A stretch of DNA of 36,022 bases from an uncultured Caryophanales bacterium (GTDB lineage Bacteria > Bacillota_I > Bacilli_A > RFN20 > CAG-826): assembly GCA_902464635.1 (NCBI GenBank), contig CABQKC010000019.1, positions 1-36,022 on the forward strand. The letters are read 5' to 3'. Positions 14,508 through 23,321 of this stretch are shown here, piece by piece. The position numbers were made by a program, and so were the translations under genes. The notes under the pieces were generated by a model that did not search any database, was not told where the DNA came from, and saw only the letters and a list, made by a program, of their open reading frames with translations. Each line of letters starts with the position of its first letter. Positions within the stretch are counted from its first letter, which is position 1.

Positions 14508-15398
14508 ATGCCTGATAATTATTTAGAAAATCAAGTACTAGGGGAAATAAAACCCTTAAAGAAAAAACCAAAATGGTGGGTTATTGTCATTGATGTAATC
14601 CTATTGGTTATTTTCTTGGCCGTCTTGGCTGTTTCAAGTAATGTTGTTTATCTTTCTGCCAAATATGGAGAACCTTTTTATGTTAGCGGAGCATCAATGT
14701 ATCCAACGCTAAATTCAAATGGTTTTAGATATAATAAATCAACTGATTCATATACTCCTTTGACTTGGAATATTGGTGATAACGGAGATGGAGATATAGT
14801 TGATTATGGATGGGCGAAATCCAAGGAAAAAGGAAATTGGAAGGCGGATTTGCATAGATATGATATTGTAATTGTCTATTATCCTTCTGATTATACTGAT
14901 AAGACATATTCAACTCTTAATGCATCAGCATCTTTGAAAATAAAACGTCTAATTGCTTTCCCTGGAGAGACAATCAAATTTGAAAATGACCCTGCATATA
15001 ATCCTGTTTGGGGAAAGACAACTATTACCCATGAAGACGGAACCTCAGAAGTCCTTCCTAATTTATATACCCTTGATGATTTTCCTGATCTTCCTGATGG
15101 AACTAAATATTATATCGAAGGCAGAAGTACCGTTACGAAGACTACTATTGAAACAAAATTAAAAGACGATGAGTATTTTGTAATGGGCGATAATAGAATC
15201 GGGGCACATAGCGATGATTCTCGTAATGTTGGACCTTTAAAAGATAATATGATTCAAGGAAAGGCTTATGTTTTAACTGGCATGAGAAAACTTGCCTATG
15301 TTAAAAAAGAAGATGGTACTATTGTTAAGGAACCAAAGTTTTTATTGAACAAGATAAGGATGCCTTGGGACTACATAAGTTTGGAATATAAAGCATGA
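14508..15398 (+). CDS. lepB: Signal peptidase I
   Basis: LepB removes signal peptides from exported proteins at the outer face of the membrane. The 296-residue protein has one N-terminal membrane helix (about 23-48) and the serine-lysine dyad: Ser63 in SGASMYPTL and Lys146 in KRLIAFPGE. Box D/E is visible as VMGDNRIGAHSDDSR (225-239). It is longer than typical Gram-positive SipS (about 185) because of inserts between boxes B and D and a C-terminal tail. Its last four bases (ATGA) overlap the rbgA start. The start codon is ATG at the predicted mRNA 5-prime end. Confidence 0.95.
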   Translation: MPDNYLENQVLGEIKPLKKKPKWWVIVIDVILLVIFLAVLAVSSNVVYLSAKYGEPFYVSGASMYPTLNSNGFRYNKSTDSYTPLTWNIGDNGDGDIVDYGWAKSKEKGNWKADLHRYDIVIVYYPSDYTDKTYSTLNASASLKIKRLIAFPGETIKFENDPAYNPVWGKTTITHEDGTSEVLPNLYTLDDFPDLPDGTKYYIEGRSTVTKTTIETKLKDDEYFVMGDNRIGAHSDDSRNVGPLKDNMIQGKAYVLTGMRKLAYVKKEDGTIVKEPKFLLNKIRMPWDYISLEYKA

Positions 15399-16258
15399 AA
15401 GCGCAAAACGTACATTACTTTCCTGGGCACATGCAAAAAGCCCTTAGAATTATTGAAAACTATGCAAAAGTCGTAGATTTGATTGTAGAAATAGTCGATG
15501 CTAGGGCTCCTTTTTCTTCACGCAATCCACTATTAGATAAAATAGCTAATGGCAAATCTAGGATAATTTTATTATCAAAATCAGATATGGCAGACCAAGA
15601 AGTTACTTCATCTTGGATCTCTTATTTTAAGGAAAATAACATTCCTTCAATTTCAGGTAATCTTAAAAAGGATAAGTTTGTTAATATCCTTTCAATGTCT
15701 GCTTCCTCTTTATTAAAAACCAAAAGAGAAAAAGAGAAACGTTTTGGCATGAAGCCACAGCCAATCAAAGCCATGATTATCGGGATACCTAATGTTGGCA
15801 AGTCTACATTAATAAACAATCTTGGCGGAAGAAAGATTGCTAACGTTGGAAATAAGGCTGGCATAACTAGAGCCGAACAATGGATTAAATTAAATACTGA
15901 CTTTATCTTGCTAGATACTCCAGGTGTCTTGCCAATTAATTATCTAGATAAAAACGAGGCTGTTAGATTGGCCTTGCTAGGTTCGATGAGAGAAGACGTT
16001 TTACCTACTGTCGATTTATCTTATTCCTTATTGGATTATTTAAGAATCAATTATCCTGATTTATTGAACGAAAGGTTTTCTATTGACGATTTAAGTAAAT
16101 TTAATAATGATGATATTTTACTTTCTATCGCTTCTAGAAGAGGCTTATTAGAAGGCAAGGATTATTCAATAGAAAAAGCAGCCTATTTGCTTATTAAAGA
16201 ATTTAAAGACGGTTTATTAGGGAGAGCGTCTTTAGAAAGGCCTAGCAATGCTAACTGA
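15395..16258 (+). CDS. rbgA: Ribosome biogenesis GTPase RbgA (YlqF)
   Basis: RbgA is a circularly permuted GTPase needed for late 50S assembly (uL16, bL27, bL36 incorporation). The 287-residue protein starts with the family's VHYFPGHMQKAL, then DAR (35-37), the permuted G4 motif, P-loop GIPNVGKST (130-138), switch AGITR and DTPGV (174-178), followed by the helical ANTAR-like C-terminus. The G4 motif, normally NKXD, reads SKSD (61-64), a deviation worth noting. It overlaps lepB by 4 bases and rnhB by 11 bases. lepB-rbgA-rnhB is a common Firmicute order. Confidence 0.96.
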   Translation: MKAQNVHYFPGHMQKALRIIENYAKVVDLIVEIVDARAPFSSRNPLLDKIANGKSRIILLSKSDMADQEVTSSWISYFKENNIPSISGNLKKDKFVNILSMSASSLLKTKREKEKRFGMKPQPIKAMIIGIPNVGKSTLINNLGGRKIANVGNKAGITRAEQWIKLNTDFILLDTPGVLPINYLDKNEAVRLALLGSMREDVLPTVDLSYSLLDYLRINYPDLLNERFSIDDLSKFNNDDILLSIASRRGLLEGKDYSIEKAAYLLIKEFKDGLLGRASLERPSNAN

Positions 16259-16865
16259 GCAAGATAAATATTACTCTGATGTAGTTACTTCTATAGTAGG
16301 AGTCGATGAAGCTGGAAGAGGACCTTTGGCTGGGCCTGTTGTTGCAGCGGCTTGTATTTTGCCTAGAGACTATAAAAACAATTTGATAAACGATTCTAAG
16401 CAGGTAAGCGAGAAACGTAGAGAAGAATTGTTCATCGAGATTAAGAAAGTTGCAATTGCCTATGGTATATGTTTTGTTTCTGCCCCAGAAATAGATAAGT
16501 TAAATATCTATGAAGCTACAAAAGTTGCAATGAAAGGTGCTATCGAACAAATCAAAGTTCCTTATCAACTTATTTTGACCGATGCTATGAAACTAGATTT
16601 GCCAATAGAAGTAATTCCTTTGATTAAAGGAGATGCAAGGTGCGAGAACATTGCTGCAGCTTCGATTTTAGCCAAAGTGAGTAGGGACCATTATATGTGC
16701 GAACTAGAGAAGCAATATCCTAATTTTAAGTTTTCTGTCCATAAAGGATATGGGACGAAACTTCATCTAGAAGAAATAGAAAAATATGGTCCTATTAAAG
16801 ATATCCATAGATTTACATACGCACCTGTTAAGAAATATTTTGTAAAGCAACTTACTCTTTTTTGA
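16248..16865 (+). CDS. rnhB: Ribonuclease HII
   Basis: RNase HII nicks RNA-DNA hybrids and single ribonucleotides in DNA. The 205-residue protein contains VGVDEAGRGPLAGPVVAAA with catalytic Asp20 and Glu21, Asp112 in LTDAM and Asp129 in KGDA, followed by IAAASILAKVSRD. All four metal ligands are present with E. coli-like spacing. It ends QLTLF, similar to PCNA/beta-clamp-binding tails (QLTLF fits the clamp motif QL(S/T)LF), which suggests recruitment to the sliding clamp. AAGG precedes the ATG inside rbgA. Confidence 0.97.
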   Translation: MLTEQDKYYSDVVTSIVGVDEAGRGPLAGPVVAAACILPRDYKNNLINDSKQVSEKRREELFIEIKKVAIAYGICFVSAPEIDKLNIYEATKVAMKGAIEQIKVPYQLILTDAMKLDLPIEVIPLIKGDARCENIAAASILAKVSRDHYMCELEKQYPNFKFSVHKGYGTKLHLEEIEKYGPIKDIHRFTYAPVKKYFVKQLTLF

Positions 16866-16882
16866 GCCTTTTTATATTTTTG

Positions 16883-16904
16883 CCTCCTACATATATAGTG
16901 GAGG
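16883..16904 (+). promoter_or_regulatory. Possible ribosome-site-masking hairpin before dprA
   Basis: CCTCC (16883-16887) is complementary to GGAGG (16900-16904), which is the dprA ribosome-binding site 6 nt before the ATG. The 5-bp stem has a 12-nt AU-rich loop. If both halves are in the transcript, translation could be reduced until the stem opens. Confidence 0.35.
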
Positions 16905-16910
16905 AAATTT

Positions 16911-17708
16911 ATGAAGTCAAAAGAGATAATGCTATATTTGGCCGTCAAATATAAAGGCAATTTCGATGAAATGTATAACGCCATTAGGAGCAAACTCCCT
17001 TTGGAAGAAGAAGATGTAGAACGAGTAAGTGAATCTATTGGCTGCAAATACGTAACGATATTAGATCCAGAATACCCACAACAATTAAGGACTGCTATTA
17101 GGCCGCCTTTTGTTCTTTTCTATAAAGGCAATCTAGAGCTTATTAATGGATCTATTCCTCTGCTTTCGGTTGTAGGTTCAAGAGAACCTTCTAGTTATAG
17201 TAGCGAAACGGTGGGTAAAATTTGCGGAGACTTAGCCAAAAAAGGAGTGGGAATAATATCTGGATTAGCTAAAGGAATTGATACAGTTGCTTTAAAATCC
17301 GCTCTTCCATATGGCAAAGCCATTGCGGTTTTAGGAACTTCCTTAGACTCTTGTTACCCACTAGAAAATTACGATTTACAGCAAGAAATCGGCAATTGCG
17401 GACTTTTGTTATCAGAATTCCCACCAGGAGTTGGGCCTAGTAAAATAAACTTCCCAGCTAGAAATAGAATCACGGTGGGATTATCTTATTCTTTATTGGT
17501 GGGAGAAGTTCAAAGAAGGAGTGGGACTTTAATATCAGTTACCTTTGCTTTAAATAGAGGGTGCGATATTGGTGTATTGCCTTCTAGGGCCACTGAAGAC
17601 ACTTATAATAATAGGCTTATACAGGATGGAGCTATCTTAGTAAATTCTAGTGAGGATGTTTTGGGTTTCTTCTCTAATTTGGTCCCATTAAAGAAAAAAA
17701 TTTTCTAA
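16911..17708 (+). CDS. dprA: DNA-processing protein DprA
   Basis: DprA loads RecA on incoming single-stranded DNA during natural transformation and is also widespread outside competent species. The 265-residue protein has the Rossmann core: VGSREPSSYSSE, IISGLAKGIDTVALKSAL, AVLGTSLD, PARNRITVGLS and the QRRSGTLISVTFALNRG segment, ending at DGAILV. It has a short N-terminal region and lacks the C-terminal winged-helix domain of longer DprAs. The ATG follows GGAGG. Its usual neighbour topA lies 90 bases downstream, as in Bacillus (rnhB-dprA-topA). Confidence 0.95.
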   Translation: MKSKEIMLYLAVKYKGNFDEMYNAIRSKLPLEEEDVERVSESIGCKYVTILDPEYPQQLRTAIRPPFVLFYKGNLELINGSIPLLSVVGSREPSSYSSETVGKICGDLAKKGVGIISGLAKGIDTVALKSALPYGKAIAVLGTSLDSCYPLENYDLQQEIGNCGLLLSEFPPGVGPSKINFPARNRITVGLSYSLLVGEVQRRSGTLISVTFALNRGCDIGVLPSRATEDTYNNRLIQDGAILVNSSEDVLGFFSNLVPLKKKIF

Positions 17709-17758
17709 ATTTATAAATAACCTATTATTTATATATATAGGAAAGGGAGAAAGTGGCT

Positions 17759-17787
17759 TTGACAAGTCTATTTATCCTTATTATATT
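17759..17787 (+). promoter_or_regulatory. topA operon promoter, nearly leaderless
   Basis: TTGACA (17759-17764), a 17-bp spacer and TATATT (17782-17787) form a near-consensus promoter. The ATG is at 17799, so the leader would be only about 5 nt with no room for a Shine-Dalgarno. Confidence 0.75.
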
Positions 17788-17798
17788 CATACTCGCTT

Positions 17799-19931
17799 AT
17801 GAAATTAGTTATCGTTGAATCTCCGTACAAATCACACACAATTGGTCAAATTCTTGGCCCAGATTACAAAGTCGTCGCCTCTACCGGTCATATTAGGGAT
17901 CTTTCCACAAAAGGGAAAGGTGGACTAGGTATCGATATAGAAGATGGCTTTACACCTAACTGGGTTATTTCTCCATCTAAGAAGGCTACTGTCTCAAAAC
18001 TTATAAGTGAGGCAAAAACTGCTGAACAAGTAATTCTTGCAACTGACCCTGATAGGGAAGGAGAAGCAATCTCTTGGCATTTGGCCCAAGTTTTACATTT
18101 GCCTGTAGAGACAACTTCACGTCTATGTTTCCATGAAATTACAAAACCCGCCATCCAAGAAGCAGTTAATAATCCTGGCGTTATTGATATGAAGCTCGTA
18201 AAAGCACAGGAAACCCGTCGCATGGAAGATAGAATCATTGGTTTTAGGGTTTCTACTCTTCTTCAAAAGAAAGCTGGTGTCAAATCCGCTGGCAGAGTTC
18301 AATCATCAACATTAAGGATGATTGTTGATAGGCAAAAGGCTATCGATGCTTTTATCCCGGAAGAATATTGGACAATTGATGTCTTAGTTGAAATTGAAGG
18401 CAAAGAATATAAAGCCATATTGACTAAAGTTGATGGCAAGCCTTTTAAATGCCATAGCAAGGAAGAAGCAGAAGCGATATTAAATAGAATCGCGCCTACA
18501 TTAAAGATTTCTTCTTTGAAAAAGGAAGAGAAAAGTGTCAATCCTCCATTGCCTTTGACTACTTCTTCAATGCAACAGGCTGCCTATAATAAATATAAAT
18601 TCTCTAATAAACGTACCCAAGATATTGCCCAACGCTTATATGAAGGTATGACCATTAATGACGAGCATGTTGGTTTGATTACTTATATGAGAACCGACTC
18701 TACCCGTATCTCTCCTCAATTCTTTTCTAAACACGCTATACCATTTATTAAAGAAAAATATGGAGATCAATATATAGGTTTCTTACGTCAAAAGAAGAAT
18801 GGCGAGAACGTGCAAGACGCTCACGAAGCCATTAGACCTACTGGCACTCATAGGACTCCTGAAGTAGTGGCCAAATATGTTTCACCAGACGAAGCGAAAC
18901 TATACCGTTTGATTTATTGCCGTGCGATGGCTTCTTTAATGGCTCCTAAAAAGGTCGAGAAAACAACAATTAATCTTACCTGCAATGGACTAGAATTCGT
19001 TATAAATGGATCAACTACATTATTCAAAGGTTTCGAAGCCATTTATGGTGAATTCGAAGACGAAGACGACGAATGCAGTCTCCCTATTGTTAAAGAAGGC
19101 GAGGAATTAAAGGTTTCCAAAGTCAATCCAGAACAGAAATTCACTAAACCTGAACCTGCCTATACCGAAGCTAGTATTGTCAAGGCAATGGAAGTCAATG
19201 GAATTGGACGTCCATCAACATATGCCACGACAATCGAGACATTATTAAAAAGAAAATATGTTGCTTCTACAAAAGGGGTACTTAGCCCAACTGAAGACGG
19301 TATTAAGACCGTTGCTATTTTAAGTAAATATTTCCCTGACGTTGTTTCTACTACCTATTCAAAAGATATGGAAATTGTCTTGGATAACGTGGCGGATGGA
19401 AATGAGACTTTACTTGAAGCCATGAATAACTTTTATAAACCATTTAACGAGGCTTATGAAGAAGCCAAGGTAAAGATGTATAAAGACGATTATAAAGAAA
19501 CTGGGGAAATGTGCCCAATATGTGGCAAACCTCTTGTTTATAAAAAGAACAAGAAAGGGCAAGAATTTATTGCGTGTTCTGGTTTCCCTTCCTGCACATA
19601 TATTAAGAAAGAAGAAGCTGAACAAAAGGTTGAATATACAGGTGAAAATTGCCCTGAATGTGGCTCTCCTTTAGTTTACAAATTAAATAGAAAGGGAGAG
19701 AAGTTCATCGGGTGTTCTTCTTATCCTAAATGCAAATATACCGCTTCTATTGATGGCAAGCCTACCAAAAAGGCTGAAAAGATAGTCTATACTGAGAAAG
19801 ATTATGTAAAACCATGCCCACACTGCAAAGACGGGCATCTTGTTGTTAAACAAGGTAAAAGAGCCCAATTTCTAGGTTGCACGAATTTCCCGAAATGTCG
19901 TTACCACGAGTGGATCGAAAAGAAGAAATAA
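17799..19931 (+). CDS. topA: DNA topoisomerase I
   Basis: TopA relaxes negative supercoils by single-strand passage. The 710-residue protein has the N-terminal Toprim domain (KLVIVESPYKSHTI; ATDPDREGEAISWH), the catalytic Tyr296 in ITYMRTDST, and the ARVQSSTLRMIVDR-type core segment (here GRVQSSTL). Three C-terminal zinc ribbons begin at about residue 572: CPICG...CSGFPSC, CPECG...CSSYPKC and CPHC...CTNFPKC. The ATG lies about 11 nt after a -10 box. The stop overlaps the trmFO start as TAATG, so the two are coupled. Confidence 0.97.
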   Translation: MKLVIVESPYKSHTIGQILGPDYKVVASTGHIRDLSTKGKGGLGIDIEDGFTPNWVISPSKKATVSKLISEAKTAEQVILATDPDREGEAISWHLAQVLHLPVETTSRLCFHEITKPAIQEAVNNPGVIDMKLVKAQETRRMEDRIIGFRVSTLLQKKAGVKSAGRVQSSTLRMIVDRQKAIDAFIPEEYWTIDVLVEIEGKEYKAILTKVDGKPFKCHSKEEAEAILNRIAPTLKISSLKKEEKSVNPPLPLTTSSMQQAAYNKYKFSNKRTQDIAQRLYEGMTINDEHVGLITYMRTDSTRISPQFFSKHAIPFIKEKYGDQYIGFLRQKKNGENVQDAHEAIRPTGTHRTPEVVAKYVSPDEAKLYRLIYCRAMASLMAPKKVEKTTINLTCNGLEFVINGSTTLFKGFEAIYGEFEDEDDECSLPIVKEGEELKVSKVNPEQKFTKPEPAYTEASIVKAMEVNGIGRPSTYATTIETLLKRKYVASTKGVLSPTEDGIKTVAILSKYFPDVVSTTYSKDMEIVLDNVADGNETLLEAMNNFYKPFNEAYEEAKVKMYKDDYKETGEMCPICGKPLVYKKNKKGQEFIACSGFPSCTYIKKEEAEQKVEYTGENCPECGSPLVYKLNRKGEKFIGCSSYPKCKYTASIDGKPTKKAEKIVYTEKDYVKPCPHCKDGHLVVKQGKRAQFLGCTNFPKCRYHEWIEKKK

Positions 19932-21214
19932 TGAAAAAAGCTTTTATTATTGGTGGTGGTCTTGCCGGAAGCGAGGCTAGCTACTATTTACTTAAAAAGG
20001 GTTATGATGTAACTCTTTTTGAGGCACGTCCAGAATATAAGGATAATGCCCATTATAGCGATAAACTTGGGGAATTGGTCTGCTCTAATTCGTTAAAATC
20101 CAAAAGATTAGATAATGCCTGTGGTTTACTAAAAGAAGAAATCCGTTTAATGGGTTCAATAATGATGGAAGCCGCTTCTTTTTCTGAAGTCCCTTCAGGG
20201 AATGCACTTGGGGTTGATAGGGATAAATTTTCCTCCTATATCGATTCCAAATTGAAGTCTTTCCCGAATTTTCATTTGGTCAATAAAGAGATAACTTCCT
20301 TGCCTAATGAAGATGTTATTCTGGCTACTGGTCCGCTTACTTCTTCACCCTTGTTAGATTGCCTAAAAGATATAGTGGGTCAATCGAATTTGTCATTTTT
20401 TGATGCTTCGGCTCCTATCGTTAAGAAGTCTAGCATCGATTTTTCAATCTGTTATTTTAAGTCTAGGTATGAGCAAGATGATTCTTCGTATATAAATTGC
20501 CCATTTACCAAAGACCAATATTACCAATTCGTAAAAGAATTACTAGGCGCCCAAAAGGCATTGCTTCATGAATTTGATACAAAATATTTCGAGGGTTGCC
20601 TTCCTGTTGAAGTCATTGCCTCTAGAGGAATGGAAACATTACGTCATGGTCCTTTAAAGCCTTTTGGACTAGAAAAGAATAAAGGGGATAGACCTTACGC
20701 AGTCTTGCAATTAAGACAAGATGACTACATGGGTGAGCTATATAACCTTGTTGGGTTTCAAACTAACCTTACCTATAGCGAACAAAAAAGAGTCTTTTCT
20801 TTGATTCCCGGATTAGAAAATGCCGAATTTGTTAGATATGGATTAATGCATAGGAATTCCTATATTGATTCACCGAATTCCCTTAATGATGACCTGAGTT
20901 TAAAAAATAAATCCAATGTATTTATTGCAGGTCAATTAAGTGGGGTAGAAGGGTATGTTGAATCTGCTGCTTCAGGGTTATTAGCTGCTATTTCTTATGA
21001 TGCTAGAAATAGTGGCAAACAATTTGAACTCCCTCCAAGAAGCACGGTTTTAGGTGCCTTGATGGCATATGTTTTAGGTTGTAAAGGCAAATATTTTGCC
21101 CCGATGAATGCAAATTGGGCTTTGCTTCCTATGGTAAATAAATACAATAAAGAAGAAGCAATCCAAAAGGCCATAAATGAAATCCAAGAATACTACAAAA
21201 AATATAACGATTGA
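19931..21214 (+). CDS. trmFO: Methylenetetrahydrofolate-dependent tRNA (uracil-5)-methyltransferase TrmFO
   Basis: TrmFO uses FAD and methylenetetrahydrofolate to make m5U54 in the tRNA T loop. The protein (427 residues) starts with the FAD-binding motif MKKAFIIGGGLAGSEAS, followed by ELVCSNSLKS, containing a family cysteine, and ends with GVEGYVESAASGLLA and the PMNANWALLP segment. An upstream in-frame ATG at 19877 lies inside topA and is unlikely; the ATG at 19931 overlaps the topA stop. The topA-trmFO-xerC order is the classic Firmicute topA-gid-codV cluster. Confidence 0.97.
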   Translation: MKKAFIIGGGLAGSEASYYLLKKGYDVTLFEARPEYKDNAHYSDKLGELVCSNSLKSKRLDNACGLLKEEIRLMGSIMMEAASFSEVPSGNALGVDRDKFSSYIDSKLKSFPNFHLVNKEITSLPNEDVILATGPLTSSPLLDCLKDIVGQSNLSFFDASAPIVKKSSIDFSICYFKSRYEQDDSSYINCPFTKDQYYQFVKELLGAQKALLHEFDTKYFEGCLPVEVIASRGMETLRHGPLKPFGLEKNKGDRPYAVLQLRQDDYMGELYNLVGFQTNLTYSEQKRVFSLIPGLENAEFVRYGLMHRNSYIDSPNSLNDDLSLKNKSNVFIAGQLSGVEGYVESAASGLLAAISYDARNSGKQFELPPRSTVLGALMAYVLGCKGKYFAPMNANWALLPMVNKYNKEEAIQKAINEIQEYYKKYND

Positions 21215-22124
21215 TGGACTAGATTCCTATCTTTCCTATCTCTCATTCCAAAAAGGATATTCTTCAAAAACCATACAAAATTATCATGATGATATCGTGC
21301 TTTTCTTTACTTTTCTTTCAGATAACAATCTTGATAAAGATAACTTTGGTAGAGATGATATAAGGAAATTCATATACGAAGAAAAAAGTAAAAGGAACAT
21401 CTCTTCTAGGTCTATTCAAAGGCGTCTATCATCCTTACGTGGATTCTTTGATTATTTAGTTAAGAATTCTTTGGTTTCCTTTAACCAATTTCAGCTTGTT
21501 TCATCTCCAAAAAGCGAGATTAAGTATCCAAAAAGGCTTTACCAAGAAGATGTTAGCTCTCTTTTAAATGCCTTTTCTAAACTTGATGACCCTCTTTCAA
21601 AAAGGAACAAGGCCATAATTGAACTTCTATATTCTAGTGGGATCAGGGCTAGCGAATTGGTTAATCTGTCGGTTTCGGATTTTGATTTTTCTTCTAGGTC
21701 AATTTTGGTTTTAGGAAAAGGAAAAAAACAAAGGTATGTCCCGTTTTCTTCTTCTAGCAAAGATTCAATTTTAGTTTACCTAAAAGAAGTCAGGCCTCTT
21801 TTATTGGCTAAAAGCAAAGGAAAGAATATTAAGCGCGACAAGATGTTTTTAAATAACAACGGCGGCAATTTAACAATACGTGGACTTGAATATATCGTAA
21901 GGGAATGCTCGATTAAATTAGTAGGTGACCCAAGCCTTCATCCTCATGAATTACGTCACACTTTTGCGACGATTTTGCTTGAATCGGGCGTATCTTTGCG
22001 CGTAATTCAAGAACTACTTGGACATGAATCAATCAATACAACGCAGGTCTATACTCACCTTACCCAAAAGGATTTGCAACTTGAATACGATAAGGCCTTT
22101 AAGGGTATAAACATCAAGAAGTAA
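21177..22124 (+). CDS. xerC: Tyrosine recombinase XerC/CodV type
   Basis: This 315-residue site-specific recombinase probably resolves chromosome dimers at dif together with a XerD partner. The N-terminal SAM-like core-binding domain (13-100) is followed by the catalytic domain with Arg157 (GIRASE), Lys181 (LGKGKKQR), His257 and Arg260 (HPHELRHT), His283 (LGHES) and nucleophile Tyr292 (QVYTHL). It overlaps trmFO by 38 bases; AAGG precedes the ATG. The XerC rather than XerD label rests on its position after trmFO. hslV, hslU and codY, which follow in Bacillus, are absent; rpsB follows directly. Confidence 0.92.
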   Translation: MKSKNTTKNITIDGLDSYLSYLSFQKGYSSKTIQNYHDDIVLFFTFLSDNNLDKDNFGRDDIRKFIYEEKSKRNISSRSIQRRLSSLRGFFDYLVKNSLVSFNQFQLVSSPKSEIKYPKRLYQEDVSSLLNAFSKLDDPLSKRNKAIIELLYSSGIRASELVNLSVSDFDFSSRSILVLGKGKKQRYVPFSSSSKDSILVYLKEVRPLLLAKSKGKNIKRDKMFLNNNGGNLTIRGLEYIVRECSIKLVGDPSLHPHELRHTFATILLESGVSLRVIQELLGHESINTTQVYTHLTQKDLQLEYDKAFKGINIKK

Positions 22125-22146
22125 TTTTTCTTTAGAAAAGTTTCAC

Positions 22147-22175
22147 TTGTGCGTACATGCGTATAAGCGTATACT
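22147..22175 (+). promoter_or_regulatory. rpsB-tsf promoter
   Basis: TTGTGC (22147-22152), 17-bp spacer, TATACT (22170-22175). The start site is expected near 22182, leaving a leader of about 109 nt before rpsB. Confidence 0.75.
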
Positions 22176-22181
22176 TTTTCT

Positions 22182-22290
22182 CGGCTCTTGCTAGCCAATA
22201 CACACTCCGTGAATTCAAAGCCTTGTTCCTAGAAATAGGTGGTCGTTTGTTAGAAGCGGAGGAGGAAAAAACAAATGGAGGTCACCAAAG
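22182..22290 (+). promoter_or_regulatory. Long rpsB leader, possible S2 autoregulatory RNA
   Basis: The leader has small hairpins: GGCT (22183-22186) with AGCC (22193-22196), and CCTA (22228-22231) with TAGG (22236-22239) closing a GAAA tetraloop. Two purine-rich ribosome-site-like runs follow; the one at 22277-22281 (GGAGG) serves the ATG at 22291. Autoregulation by S2 is inferred from leader length and is not shown by sequence. Confidence 0.4.
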
Positions 22291-23319
22291 ATGAGTGACG
22301 AAGTAATCAAAACCGAAGCAGTCGAAGAAGCTGCTCCAGCCACAACCGAAGTCGAAAATGTCATGGCCCAAGTCATGCACGACAAGAACGCCCCAATTCT
22401 TACTATGAGAAAGTGCCTTGAGGCCGGTGTCCATTTCGGACATCAAACCAGAAGATGGAACCCAAAGATGAGCAAATTCATCTATGGCGCAAGAAATGGT
22501 ATCTACATTATCGATCTTGCCAAGACCGTCGAAAGAGTCAATGCTTCCTATAATGCCCTTAAGAGCATTGTCGAACGCGGTGGAAAAGTCTTATTTGTCG
22601 GTACCAAACCACAATCTCAACAAATCGTTATCGATGAAGCTGTCCGTTCCGGCTCCTTCTACATCACCAATAGATGGTTAGGTGGAACATTAACTAACTT
22701 CCGTACCATCCAATTACGTTTAAAGAGATTAAAGGAACTCGAAACCTCTATGGCCGATGGTTCCATGGACAAACTCCCAAAGAAGGAAGTTGCCTTATTA
22801 AAGAAAGAATATGCTAAGCTTCAAAAGAACCTTGAAGGTATCAAGGAAATGAGAAAGCTTCCAAACGCCATTGTCTTAGTCGACCCAACCGTCGAACACA
22901 ATGCTGTTCTAGAAGCCCACAAGCTTAACATCCCAGTATTTGCCATCTGTGATACTTCCGATGACCCAGATACTGTTGACTTCCCAATCCCATCCAATAA
23001 CGATGCTACCTCTGCTATCAAATTAATCGTTGGTGTCTTGGCCGACGCTGCTGTTGAAGCTCGTTTCGAAGATGGATTAACCGAAATTGCCTATACTGTC
23101 GATACTGAAGCCGAAGCTACCATGGATGATGCTGTTCACGTAGCCGATGTTGCCGCTGAACAACACCGCGCTGCCGTTAGAGCTGCAAGAAAAGCCAGGG
23201 AAGAACGCTATAACAAAGCCCAAGCCGAACGCAAAGCAAGATATGCTGCTAAGAAAGCTGAAGCCGAAGGCGCCAAAAAAGAAGAAACTCCAGTAGAAAG
23301 CAAAAAAGAAGGAGAATAA
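22291..23319 (+). CDS. rpsB: Small ribosomal subunit protein uS2, extended form
   Basis: uS2 is a late-assembling protein on the back of the 30S subunit. The core is clear: CLEAGVHFGHQTRRWNPKM (42-60), YIIDLAKTVE, FVGTKPQSQQ, NRWLGGTLTNF and VPVFAICDTSDDPD-type segments (here IPVFAICDT). At 342 residues it is about 100 longer than usual: an acidic N-terminal extension of about 37 residues and a C-terminal extension of about 85 residues rich in Ala, Glu, Lys and Arg, probably helical and ending acidic. Codon use is that of a highly expressed gene (GCC, ATC, AAG, GTC). tsf follows after 2 bases. Confidence 0.97.
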   Translation: MSDEVIKTEAVEEAAPATTEVENVMAQVMHDKNAPILTMRKCLEAGVHFGHQTRRWNPKMSKFIYGARNGIYIIDLAKTVERVNASYNALKSIVERGGKVLFVGTKPQSQQIVIDEAVRSGSFYITNRWLGGTLTNFRTIQLRLKRLKELETSMADGSMDKLPKKEVALLKKEYAKLQKNLEGIKEMRKLPNAIVLVDPTVEHNAVLEAHKLNIPVFAICDTSDDPDTVDFPIPSNNDATSAIKLIVGVLADAAVEARFEDGLTEIAYTVDTEAEATMDDAVHVADVAAEQHRAAVRAARKAREERYNKAQAERKARYAAKKAEAEGAKKEETPVESKKEGE

Positions 23320-23321
23320 AA

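Noticed and set aside
17753..17818. A 21-codon hydrophobic reading frame beginning GTG, overlapping the topA start in another frame, with a purine-rich run before it.
   Set aside because: It overlaps the best topA promoter (TTGACA at 17759) and the spacing of the purine run to GTG is poor. Hydrophobicity is expected from the T-rich DNA. No support beyond an open frame.
19877..19930. Upstream start for trmFO inside topA.
   Set aside because: The family starts at MKKAFIIGGG (19931), which also gives the TAATG overlap with topA.
22125..22146. Short AT hairpin after xerC (TTTTCT with AGAAAA) as a terminator.
   Set aside because: The stem is A-T dominated with a 2-nt loop and no following T run.
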